Below are positions 1-6,357 of a DNA stretch of 7,073 nucleotides, piece by piece. The translations under genes were made by a program, and so were the position numbers. This DNA comes from Prevotellaceae bacterium (GTDB lineage Bacteria; Bacteroidota; Bacteroidia; Bacteroidales; UBA932): positions 1 to 7,073 of the forward strand of contig JAIROF010000225.1 of NCBI GenBank assembly GCA_031257655.1. Direction: 5' to 3'. The notes beneath the pieces were generated by a model that saw nothing but the letters and a program-made list of their open reading frames with translations, was not told the origin of the DNA and did no database searches. Numbering within the stretch: position 1 is the first letter of the stretch; the number at the start of each line of letters is the position of its first letter.

Positions 1-14
1 ATTTCTTTTATCGC

Positions 15-3000
15 ATGGCAAATTTACTTCATTTTGCCGGAATAGGCAAGAGCGCTCCGGCAATTCTTTCGCTTTTTTTTGCGCTGCTCTGCGGCGCAGC
101 TGCCTCCGGGCAGGTATCCGTTACCGGCCGGGTGCTGGACAGCAGAACCGGCGAGGCGCTCGTTGGCGCCTCGGTAAAGGTTGCCGGCAGCGCGCAGGGC
201 GCGGTGGTTGGCGCAGACGGGCGCTTTGCGTTCACCGTGCCGTCGCTGCCGGTGAGCATAGAGGCCAGCCTGCTCGGCTACCGAACGCAGGAGCTGGACG
301 TTTACGAGGCGCCCGCCCAGCCGCTGGCCATCTACCTCGTGGAGGATTTCAACGCGCTCGATGAGGTGGTGGTGGTGGGCTACGGCACGCAGCGGCGCAA
401 GGAGCTCACAGGCTCGGTGGCCTCCGTATCGCCCATTGCGCTGTCGCAGCAGGCGCTTTCGTTCGATAAGGCGCTGGGCGGGGCTGTTGCCGGGCTTAGC
501 GTCACGCAGAGCTCCGGTGCGCCGGGCGCAACGTCCACCATCCGCATTCGCGGCAGCAACTCTATCGCCGCCGGCAACGAGCCGCTCTACGTCATCGACG
601 GCTTTATTCTCTACAGCGACAACACCTCTACGCGCACCGGCGTGGGCGGAACTACCAGCGGCGTGGGCGGCGGAGGCCCCACCACAGGCACCTTCGACGG
701 CGGGCTTAACCCGCTGACCAGCATCAACGCCGCCGACATAGAAAGCATTGAGGTGCTGAAAGACGTGTCGGCTACCGCCATCTACGGCTCGCGCGGCGCA
801 AACGGCGTGATCATTATCACCACCAAAAAGGGTAGGCGGGGGGGCAGCAGCGTCAGCTACCAGGGGTCGATTGGCGTGCAAAAAATCAGCAAAACGCTCG
901 ATTTGCTCAACGCTTCGCAGTGGGCAAACCTGTATCAGGAGCTCAACCAAAAAAGCCCCTACGACGCCTCGCAACCCTACGACGTGAGCAGGCTGCTGCC
1001 GCAGGGGCAAAGCGAGGATTGGCAAAGCGCCGTGCTGCAAACCGCCGCCACGCACAGCCATCAGGCATCGGTGAGCGGCGGCGGCGCAGACCACCGCTAC
1101 CTGATTTCTGGCAGCTACAGCAGCCAGACGGGCATTATCCGCAACACCGGCCTGACGCGCTACATCGGGCGGGTGAACTTGGACAAGGATGTGTTCAAGA
1201 GCTTGAACGTGGGGGCTAACCTGAGCGTGGGGCATACCGAGCAGCAGGGGCTGACCAACCTTGCGCAGCGCGAAGCTGCAGGCAACGCCGGGCCGCTCGA
1301 CTACGCCATTCGCACCGCGCCTCTGGTGCCCATTTACGACAAAAATTCGGACGACGGATTCAACTACTATAACCCTTTTGAGGCTGCCGATTTGCACATT
1401 GGCGACCGCGCATCAAATCCGGTGTCGGACTTGCTAAAGTCTACCGTCGAAACAAAAAACCTGTCCGTGATAGGGAATGCCTACGCGCAGTACGCCATTT
1501 TGCCGCAGCTGGTGGCAAAGGTAAACGCGGGGACTAACCTCAACCACGCCACGCAAAACTTCTACGCTCCTTCGACCTCTGCCGTGGGGCTGCTGGTGAA
1601 CGGCTACGGCGCGGTGGGCAGCAAGGATTACAGGTCGAGCCTGGTAGAGCTCACGCTCAGCTACAGGGAGAGGTTTGCCGGCATTCACGCTGTGGAGGCG
1701 CTGGCAGGCTACACCACGCAGCACACCGAGGTGGAGTACGCCACCGCCGGCGCCAGCGGCTTTGCCAACGAGGCGCTCACCTTCCACAGCCTGCAAAGCG
1801 CCAGCAACAGGGATGCTCCCACCTCGGGTGGCGCCATATCCAACCTGAACTCCGTGCTGGGCAGGGTTAACTACTCGCTGCTAAACCGCTACAACCTTAC
1901 CGCCACCATCCGCGCCGACGGCTCCTCGCGATTTCCTGAGGGAAACCGCTGGGGATATTTTCCGTCGGTAGGCGTATCGTGGAACGTTGACCGCGAGCCG
2001 TTCTTCGGCAGCAACCTCATCAGCGACCTCAAGCTCAGGGGAAGCGCAGGGCAGGTGGGCAACCAGGAAATAGGCGACTACCTCTACTCCCGCCTCTACA
2101 CCCCCCGCAACTACTCGTTTGGCAACCAGCTCGTGGTGGGGTATACGGCAACCAACTTTGGCAACGGCGACCTGAAGTGGGAAACCACCACGCAGTACAA
2201 CGCCGGCGTCGACCTGGGCCTGTGGAAAGACAGGCTCACCGTCGCGATAGACGCCTACTACAAAAACACAACCGACCTGCTGGTGAACCTCCCGGCGGAA
2301 GGCACGACAGGCCTGCGGGACAGAATTGTGAACATTGGCGATATTAGCAACAGGGGATTTGAATTTAGCGTGAACGCCAGCATCGTCAACACCGAAAAGC
2401 TGCAGTGGACGCTGCTTGCCAACATTGCCACCAACACAAATAGAATAGAGAAGCTGGGCACATCGTCGTTTGTGGCCAACGACGCCGAAGCGGGCGCCAT
2501 CCTGGTAAAGGAAGGCGAACCGCTGGGGACGTTTTACGGCTACGTGTTCGACGGCGTGGTGCAGAGCGGGCAGGAGCCTTCTACCCCCGTACCCGTGTGG
2601 TCGAATGCGGTGCAGGCCGGCGACCCCAAGTTTGCCGATAAGGGTGGCGACCCCGCCACCATTGACGACGACGACAAGGTGGCGCTGGGCAGCGTGCAGC
2701 CCAAGTTTACCTATGGATTTGCGAGCAGGGTGAGCTACAGAAATTTTGACCTCTCCGCCTCCTTTCAGGGCAGCTACGGCAACCACCTCTACAACGCTCT
2801 GAGGCACCGCCTGGAAACGCCCACGCTCAGCTACAACGGCGCCGCCGTGCTTGCCAACCGCTGGACGCCCACCAACACCAACACCGATGTGCCCCGCGCA
2901 ATTCCCGTTCCATACGTAACGCTCGATAGCCGCTACATTGAAGACGCATCGTACCTGCGCCTGAAGGATATTACGCTGGGGTACGCCATCGGCGTAAAGT

Positions 3001-3197
3001 CGGGCAAGCGAGCCCCGGTGCGCATCCGGCTGTTTGCCTCAGCGCAAAACCTGCTTACCCTGACCAGCTACACGGGGTTTGACCCCGAAGCTTCGCGCAA
3101 TGGCGTTGACGAAACCAACGGGCTTTTGCAGGGCATTGACCTCGGCGCATACCCTACGGCAAAAACTTTCATTGCCGGGGTCAGCCTGACGTTTTAA
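15..3197 (+). CDS. SusC/RagA-family TonB-dependent outer-membrane transporter
   Basis: This is the outer-membrane channel of a SusCD importer, taking up oligomeric nutrients with energy from TonB-ExbBD. The 1060-residue length is usual for the family. A hydrophobic signal segment lies at about 16-31. It is followed by a carboxypeptidase-regulatory-like beta domain (about 35-112, with VTGRVLDSRTGEALVGASV), a TonB box (DEVVVVGYGT, 116-125) and a plug domain (about 128-275) ending in the family hallmark SATAIYGSRGANGVIIITT (252-270). The rest is a barrel with typical late motifs such as DASYLRLKDITLGY (977-990) and a terminal Phe (LTF) suited to BAM recognition. The plug carries a Gly/Thr-rich insert (208-230). 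The start is uncertain: ATG at 15 gives a workable signal peptide, but the frame stays open to the window edge (codons for FFYR precede it) and no Shine-Dalgarno is visible. SusD and an M28 peptidase follow in the same direction. Family assignment is secure; the substrate is unknown. Confidence 0.96.
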   Translation: MANLLHFAGIGKSAPAILSLFFALLCGAAASGQVSVTGRVLDSRTGEALVGASVKVAGSAQGAVVGADGRFAFTVPSLPVSIEASLLGYRTQELDVYEAPAQPLAIYLVEDFNALDEVVVVGYGTQRRKELTGSVASVSPIALSQQALSFDKALGGAVAGLSVTQSSGAPGATSTIRIRGSNSIAAGNEPLYVIDGFILYSDNTSTRTGVGGTTSGVGGGGPTTGTFDGGLNPLTSINAADIESIEVLKDVSATAIYGSRGANGVIIITTKKGRRGGSSVSYQGSIGVQKISKTLDLLNASQWANLYQELNQKSPYDASQPYDVSRLLPQGQSEDWQSAVLQTAATHSHQASVSGGGADHRYLISGSYSSQTGIIRNTGLTRYIGRVNLDKDVFKSLNVGANLSVGHTEQQGLTNLAQREAAGNAGPLDYAIRTAPLVPIYDKNSDDGFNYYNPFEAADLHIGDRASNPVSDLLKSTVETKNLSVIGNAYAQYAILPQLVAKVNAGTNLNHATQNFYAPSTSAVGLLVNGYGAVGSKDYRSSLVELTLSYRERFAGIHAVEALAGYTTQHTEVEYATAGASGFANEALTFHSLQSASNRDAPTSGGAISNLNSVLGRVNYSLLNRYNLTATIRADGSSRFPEGNRWGYFPSVGVSWNVDREPFFGSNLISDLKLRGSAGQVGNQEIGDYLYSRLYTPRNYSFGNQLVVGYTATNFGNGDLKWETTTQYNAGVDLGLWKDRLTVAIDAYYKNTTDLLVNLPAEGTTGLRDRIVNIGDISNRGFEFSVNASIVNTEKLQWTLLANIATNTNRIEKLGTSSFVANDAEAGAILVKEGEPLGTFYGYVFDGVVQSGQEPSTPVPVWSNAVQAGDPKFADKGGDPATIDDDDKVALGSVQPKFTYGFASRVSYRNFDLSASFQGSYGNHLYNALRHRLETPTLSYNGAAVLANRWTPTNTNTDVPRAIPVPYVTLDSRYIEDASYLRLKDITLGYAIGVKSGKRAPVRIRLFASAQNLLTLTSYTGFDPEASRNGVDETNGLLQGIDLGAYPTAKTFIAGVSLTF

Positions 3198-3262
3198 TTA
3201 GGAAATTAAAAATTCGGAATATGTAAACCCCTTAATATTTATCATTAAAAAAAGTTGCAATT
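3198..3262 (+). promoter_or_regulatory. AT-rich SusC-SusD intergenic leader
   Basis: This 65-base gap is strikingly AT-rich against the GC-rich genes on either side. It contains an A-run (AAAAAAA, ending just before GTTGCAATT and the ATG at 3263) and no Shine-Dalgarno motif. A-rich, unstructured leaders are the usual translation-initiation context in Bacteroidota, so I read it as the SusD initiation region. I found no TAnnTTTG promoter element in it, so SusD is probably co-transcribed with SusC. A weak 5-bp inverted repeat (TTAAT 3232-3236, ATTAA 3244-3248) is present but too small to call an attenuator. Confidence 0.5.
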
Positions 3263-4939
3263 ATGAAAAACTTATACATACGCTTGCTTACGTGCATAGC
3301 GGCGCCTGCTTTGCTTGCCTCGTGCAACAAGCTAAACCTCGAACCCGTCAACGCCTTGGATCAGGAGCTGTTTTTCCGCTCCGACCAGGATGCCATCCTT
3401 GCCGTAAACGGGGTGTACGCCGCGCTCGTGGAGTCGGAGAGCGTGGTAACCGCCTGGCTGGTTGACCTTGGCTCGGACGTTTCGCAAAACGGCGAATCTA
3501 TGCCCTCTGGCTCGGGCGCCGAGCTGTCGTCCTTCCACTTTAACGCCGGCAACGCCCACACCGGCTACTCGTGGGGCGACAACTACTACGGCATAGCCAA
3601 CGCCACCGCGCTCATCAACAAGCTCGACGACCCTGCAACGCCGGTTTCGGACAGGATACGAAAGCGGGTGCGCGGCGAGGCAAAGTTCCTGCGCGCCTAC
3701 TACAACTCCATCGTCGTGCAGCTGTTTGGAGAAGTCCCGCTGCTGCTGGAATCCGGCTACAGCGCCGGCGTGGGGGTGGAGCGCGAAGACGTGCACACGG
3801 TGTACCGGCAAATTGTGGACGACCTTGCAGGCGCCGCCGAAGACTTGAGCGAATACCCCACCACCAGCGCCTACAGCGCCGAAGACAAGGGGAGGATAAC
3901 GCAGCAGTCGGCCTACGGCCTGCTGGCAAAAGTTTACCTCGTGTGGGCGCAAACCTACGGCGCTGCGGAGATACCCGAAAAGTACGACAAGGCCGTAGAG
4001 TATGCCGATAAGGTTACGGGCTACGCGCTGGAGGAAAAATTTCACGCCAACTGGGAAAAAGACAACCGCTACGGCAAGGAAATCCTCTTTTCGGCAAACT
4101 ACGTGCTTTCGCAGGAAAGCTTTGGCGACGGAGGAAATCACCTTTCGCACTGCGCTTTTTCTACCGCCTTTGACCAGCAAACGCCGCACCTGGTGGTAAG
4201 CGACCGCACCTTCTACGACCGCTTTGACGACCGCGACCAGCGTAAGCGCGCCACCTTTCTCACCTGGGCCGTCAACCCCGACAACGGCGACACCGTTGTT
4301 TACAACCTGCCCCGCTACGCCAAGTACATCGACTTTAGCGCCCCCCTCACAAGCGCCAAAAACCGCGAGCTCAACGCGAGCATCCTGCGCTATGCAGAGG
4401 TGCTGCTGGTAAAGGCGGAGGCCATCAACGAGCGCAACAACGGCCCCAACGACGAGGCTTACGAGGCCATCAACAAGGTGCGCTACCGCGCCTTTAAGGT
4501 GGGCGATTTTGCCGACCCTCCGACGGCTACTACTACTACGCTTACGGAGGATAGCGTAGCGCTAAAGAATTTGGACTACAAGAGCTTCAGAAAGGCGCTG
4601 CGCAGGGAGCGCTTTTACGAGCTAACCTACGAGCAGGTGCGCTGGTTTGACCTTGTGCGCTGGAAGGTGCTGATAAAAACCGTTAAGCGCGTAGCGGCAT
4701 CCAGCAAAAAGGATAACGTAGCGCCTCTGCACTACCGCTTCCCCATTCCGCAGCCGCAGCGCGACCTTAACGGCAAGCTGTGGCAAAACTGGGGTTACGA
4801 AGGCTCCGCCGCTTCCGTGCCACACTACGCCGCCACCGGCTACGAGGGCGATGCAGACAACAACGACGGGTGGACGGACGAGGAAGCCAACGCGCTGTAC
4901 CAAAACATCTCAACACCCCAAATCACGCAGCAGCCATGA
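3263..4939 (+). CDS. SusD/RagB-family surface lipoprotein
   Basis: This is the substrate-capturing lid of the SusC importer, anchored on the outer face of the outer membrane. The 558-residue protein starts MKNLYIRLLT and has a lipobox LLAS-C with the lipidated Cys at residue 21, so it should be cut by signal peptidase II. Family motifs run in the expected order: the N-terminal SusD-like region with the SWGDNYYGIANATALINKL helix (103-121), the TPR-like RGEAKFLRAYY (137-147), ILRYAEVLLVKAEAINE (374-390), the RagB signature RRERFYELTYEQVRWFDLVRW (447-467), and FPIPQPQRDLN with LWQNWGY (493-512). Most family members end near that last motif. This one continues for about 46 residues, including an Asp/Asn-rich DADNNDGWTDEE segment (530-541). 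The start follows an A-rich leader 65 bases after susC. The stop overlaps the next start as ATGA. The ligand class (glycan or peptide) cannot be read from the sequence. Confidence 0.96.
   Translation: MKNLYIRLLTCIAAPALLASCNKLNLEPVNALDQELFFRSDQDAILAVNGVYAALVESESVVTAWLVDLGSDVSQNGESMPSGSGAELSSFHFNAGNAHTGYSWGDNYYGIANATALINKLDDPATPVSDRIRKRVRGEAKFLRAYYNSIVVQLFGEVPLLLESGYSAGVGVEREDVHTVYRQIVDDLAGAAEDLSEYPTTSAYSAEDKGRITQQSAYGLLAKVYLVWAQTYGAAEIPEKYDKAVEYADKVTGYALEEKFHANWEKDNRYGKEILFSANYVLSQESFGDGGNHLSHCAFSTAFDQQTPHLVVSDRTFYDRFDDRDQRKRATFLTWAVNPDNGDTVVYNLPRYAKYIDFSAPLTSAKNRELNASILRYAEVLLVKAEAINERNNGPNDEAYEAINKVRYRAFKVGDFADPPTATTTTLTEDSVALKNLDYKSFRKALRRERFYELTYEQVRWFDLVRWKVLIKTVKRVAASSKKDNVAPLHYRFPIPQPQRDLNGKLWQNWGYEGSAASVPHYAATGYEGDADNNDGWTDEEANALYQNISTPQITQQP
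4936..4939 (+). other. ATGA stop-start overlap (translational coupling)
   Basis: The ATG of the M28 peptidase (4936-4938) overlaps the TGA of SusD (4937-4939). No independent ribosome-binding signal is visible upstream, so the peptidase is probably translated by ribosomes finishing SusD. This makes the two genes part of one transcript and decides the peptidase start codon. Confidence 0.85.
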
Positions 4940-6003
4940 AACGAGCTATCATGCCTGCGCTTGCTGCCGGCCTGTGCCTGTGGCTTTCGCCGGCTTTTGC
5001 CGGAAAGCCGGCGGGGCAACCGGCAGCCGACGCCGGCCTGAGCATCATAGCCAGGAAAACGATTGAGGCGCACGTAGAGTTCCTGGCCAGCGATGCGCTC
5101 GAAGGGCGCGAAGCGGGAAAGCCGGGCGGACGGGTGGCGGCGGAGTACATCCGGGCCGAATTGAAAAAAAACGGCGTGAAGCCCTTTTTCGATACCTACC
5201 TGCAGCGCTTTGAAGCCTACAGCCCTGCGCGAGAAAAAGGCGGCGCCTTTCAGGTGCATCCCGATTCGATAGCCGCCTACAAGCGCCTGTCGGCACACCG
5301 TAAGCTGCGCCTGCAAAATGTGGTTGGCTACATCGAAGGCCGGCAAAGCAATGAGTTTGTGGTGCTGGGCGCCCACTACGACCACCTGGGCGTGGATGAT
5401 TTACTCGTTGGCGACCCCATTTACAACGGCGCCGACGATAACGCCTCGAGCGTGGCCGCCTTGCTACAGGTTGCCCAAGCGTTTGCCGCGAGCGGAAAAA
5501 AGCCCCAGAGAAGCATCATCTTCGCCTTCTGGGACGGGGAAGAAATCAACTACTTAGGCTCGGAATACTTTGTGCAGAGCTTCGGCAATCCGGCGCACAT
5601 TAAGGCCAACATCAACTTAGACATGGTTGGGCGGGAAGGCCTGATGCCTGTGCTATACCCCGAATTTAGCATCCCGGAAGCTACGCCGGAAAATACCGCT
5701 ACGGGCAGCCAGCTTCACCTTCTTTACACCGAAGACCTGGCTGCTGCCGCGGCGCACCTCCAGGCCGCCATTCGCGATGGCGGCCTGCAGATTGCGCCCA
5801 GGCCTGCGGTGATAGCTCGCCGGTCGCGCGGAAGCGACTATTTTGCCTTTACGCTTCGGGGCGTCCCTGTGCTGTGGTTCTTTACCGGATTGCACCCCGA
5901 CTACCACACGCCCGGCGACGAAGCCGACCGCCTCAACCTGGATAAGGTGACGGAAATAGCAAAAGCCACCTACTTAGCTGCCCTTTACCTGGCAAATACT
6001 TAG
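4936..6003 (+). CDS. M28-family zinc aminopeptidase, secreted
   Basis: This is a predicted co-catalytic two-zinc exopeptidase (Peptidase_M28, clan MH) that removes N-terminal residues from peptides, probably in the periplasm. The protein is 355 residues. An N-terminal signal (MKRAIMPALAAGLCLWL) ends at a type I site after SPAFA (residue 22). FLASDALEGREAGKPGG (49-65) is the usual N-terminal family motif. The metal set looks complete: H147 and D149 in GAHYDHLG, the bridging Asp in NGADDNASS (167/168), E202 (catalytic base) and E203 in WDGEE, D229 in NLDMVGR, and H324 in PDYHTPGDE. I see no PA-domain insertion. The frame extends upstream to an ATG at 4780, but that stretch is Arg-rich, lies inside SusD and would bury the signal peptide. 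ATG 4936 overlaps the SusD stop (ATGA), which indicates translational coupling. The position behind SusCD suggests it processes peptides imported by that pair, which is an inference. Confidence 0.94.
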   Translation: MKRAIMPALAAGLCLWLSPAFAGKPAGQPAADAGLSIIARKTIEAHVEFLASDALEGREAGKPGGRVAAEYIRAELKKNGVKPFFDTYLQRFEAYSPAREKGGAFQVHPDSIAAYKRLSAHRKLRLQNVVGYIEGRQSNEFVVLGAHYDHLGVDDLLVGDPIYNGADDNASSVAALLQVAQAFAASGKKPQRSIIFAFWDGEEINYLGSEYFVQSFGNPAHIKANINLDMVGREGLMPVLYPEFSIPEATPENTATGSQLHLLYTEDLAAAAAHLQAAIRDGGLQIAPRPAVIARRSRGSDYFAFTLRGVPVLWFFTGLHPDYHTPGDEADRLNLDKVTEIAKATYLAALYLANT

Positions 6004-6065
6004 CGCGCTCCGCTTGACGCCGGTGGATATGCTGCGCTCGGCATGGTTTTGTAAGGAAATGGCGC

Positions 6066-6168
6066 GCCGCTGACGCGGATTTTTATGGTTTACGCAGCTG
6101 AAAAGCCGGAGCTCGGCGCAGCCAAATGGCTAAAATCTGCGTAAATCGTAAGAATCTGCGCCAGCTGC
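6066..6168. repeat. Large imperfect inverted repeat (32-bp arms) after the peptidase
   Basis: The left arm (6066-6097) and right arm (6137-6168) are reverse complements at 26 of 32 positions, with a 39-base centre. The innermost nine positions pair perfectly (TTTACGCAG with CTGCGTAAA). Four of the six departures would be G-U pairs in a plus-strand RNA, leaving only two true mismatches (6068/6166 and 6073/6161). The centre can form a small AGCC-AAAT-GGCT hairpin (6120-6131). The octamer AATCTGCG occurs at 6134-6141, just overlapping the inner end of the right arm, and again at 6153-6160. The structure begins 62 bases after the peptidase stop. It could be a dispersed palindromic (REP or MITE-like) element, a 3' RNA-stabilising structure or part of a terminator. 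It is not a textbook intrinsic terminator, because no T-run follows the right arm. Confidence 0.8.
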
Positions 6169-6229
6169 TTGCTCAAAAAACAAATCGCAGCTTGCGGCCG
6201 TGCAGGGTGCAAAAGACGAGCTAAAAGCG

Positions 6230-6244
6230 TATTTTTCAAAAATA
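6230..6244. repeat. 15-base AT palindrome upstream of the symporter promoter
   Basis: TATTTTT (6230-6236), a central C, then AAAAATA (6238-6244) form a perfect 7-bp inverted repeat with a one-base centre. It ends 12 bases before the predicted -33 element. The placement would suit a regulator-binding site or an upstream AT-rich promoter element, but no regulator is known here and short AT palindromes arise easily by chance. Confidence 0.35.
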
Positions 6245-6256
6245 ATCCGGAGATAT

Positions 6257-6287
6257 TTTGGCTGCTCGAATAATTGCTGTACTTTTG
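6257..6287 (+). promoter_or_regulatory. Bacteroidota-type housekeeping promoter for the symporter
   Basis: TTTG at 6257-6260 and TACTTTTG at 6280-6287 are separated by exactly 19 bases. They match the -33 (TTTG) and -7 (TAnnTTTG) elements of the primary-sigma promoter described for Bacteroides and its relatives. Transcription should begin near 6294, giving a leader of roughly 64 bases before the ATG at 6358. It lies in the non-coding gap directly upstream of the symporter and in its direction, so the symporter is probably transcribed separately from the SusCD-peptidase unit. Confidence 0.75.
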
Positions 6288-6305
6288 CGGCGGCAGCGCC
6301 CGCCG
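6288..6305. repeat. GC-rich 6-bp inverted repeat at the predicted transcription start
   Basis: CGGCGG (6288-6293) and CCGCCG (6300-6305) are perfect reverse complements around the six-base centre CAGCGC. They start immediately after the -7 element and straddle the predicted start site near 6294. This could be an operator that blocks RNA polymerase, but in GC-rich DNA such a short repeat may be chance. Confidence 0.3.
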
Positions 6306-6357
6306 AGCCTCTTTCCCCCATGGCTTAAGCAGGCGCGTCGTTTTACTATAAATCGCT

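Larger units (their letters stand above)
6004..6357. other. Intergenic region between M28 peptidase and symporter
   Basis: No convincing gene lies in these 354 bases. From left to right they hold a large imperfect inverted repeat (6066-6168), a small CGCA/TGCG hairpin (6186-6196), a 15-base AT palindrome (6230-6244), a Bacteroidota-type promoter (6257-6287), a 6-bp GC-rich inverted repeat at the predicted transcription start (6288-6305) and a short leader to the symporter. A 63-codon reverse frame over 6130-6321 has no recognisable features and overlaps the repeat and promoter, so I do not call it. Confidence 0.75.

Noticed and set aside
24..1397. 457-codon reverse-strand open frame opposite SusC
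   Set aside because: It lies entirely antisense to a clear SusC gene, its product is Ala/Arg/His/Val-rich with no recognisable domain, and such frames are common opposite GC-rich genes with strong codon bias.
1881..2807. 308-codon reverse-strand open frame opposite the SusC barrel
   Set aside because: It is another antisense shadow of a strongly supported gene, with no motif or initiation signal.
3232..3248. TTAAT/ATTAA hairpin before SusD as an attenuator
   Set aside because: Five A-T pairs are too weak, and the surrounding AT-rich sequence makes it likely by chance.
3332..4189. 285-codon reverse-strand open frame opposite SusD
   Set aside because: The plus strand carries all SusD motifs over the same span; the reverse product has no recognisable features.
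4527..4539. CTACTACTACTAC trinucleotide run in SusD as a phase-variation tract
   Set aside because: It is short and in codon register, so changes in repeat number would only add or remove Thr. GTG and GAC runs in SusC (near 365 and 2665) are likewise explained by VVVV and DDDD codons.
4780..4935. Upstream extension of the peptidase to ATG 4780
   Set aside because: The extra 52 residues are Arg-rich, lie in another frame of SusD and would place the signal peptide internally. The ATGA overlap at 4936 gives a clean secretory N-terminus.
6067..6084. CCGC-TGAC-GCGG hairpin followed by ATTTTT as an intrinsic terminator
   Set aside because: The stem is only four base pairs, and the same bases pair far better within the 32-bp inverted repeat.
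6130..6321. 63-codon reverse open frame in the intergenic region
   Set aside because: It overlaps the inverted repeat, the promoter and the symporter leader, and shows no protein-like motif or start context.
6320..6328. Two-codon ATG-GCT-TAA frame in the symporter leader as a regulatory leader peptide
   Set aside because: It is too short to be meaningful and has no supporting initiation signal.
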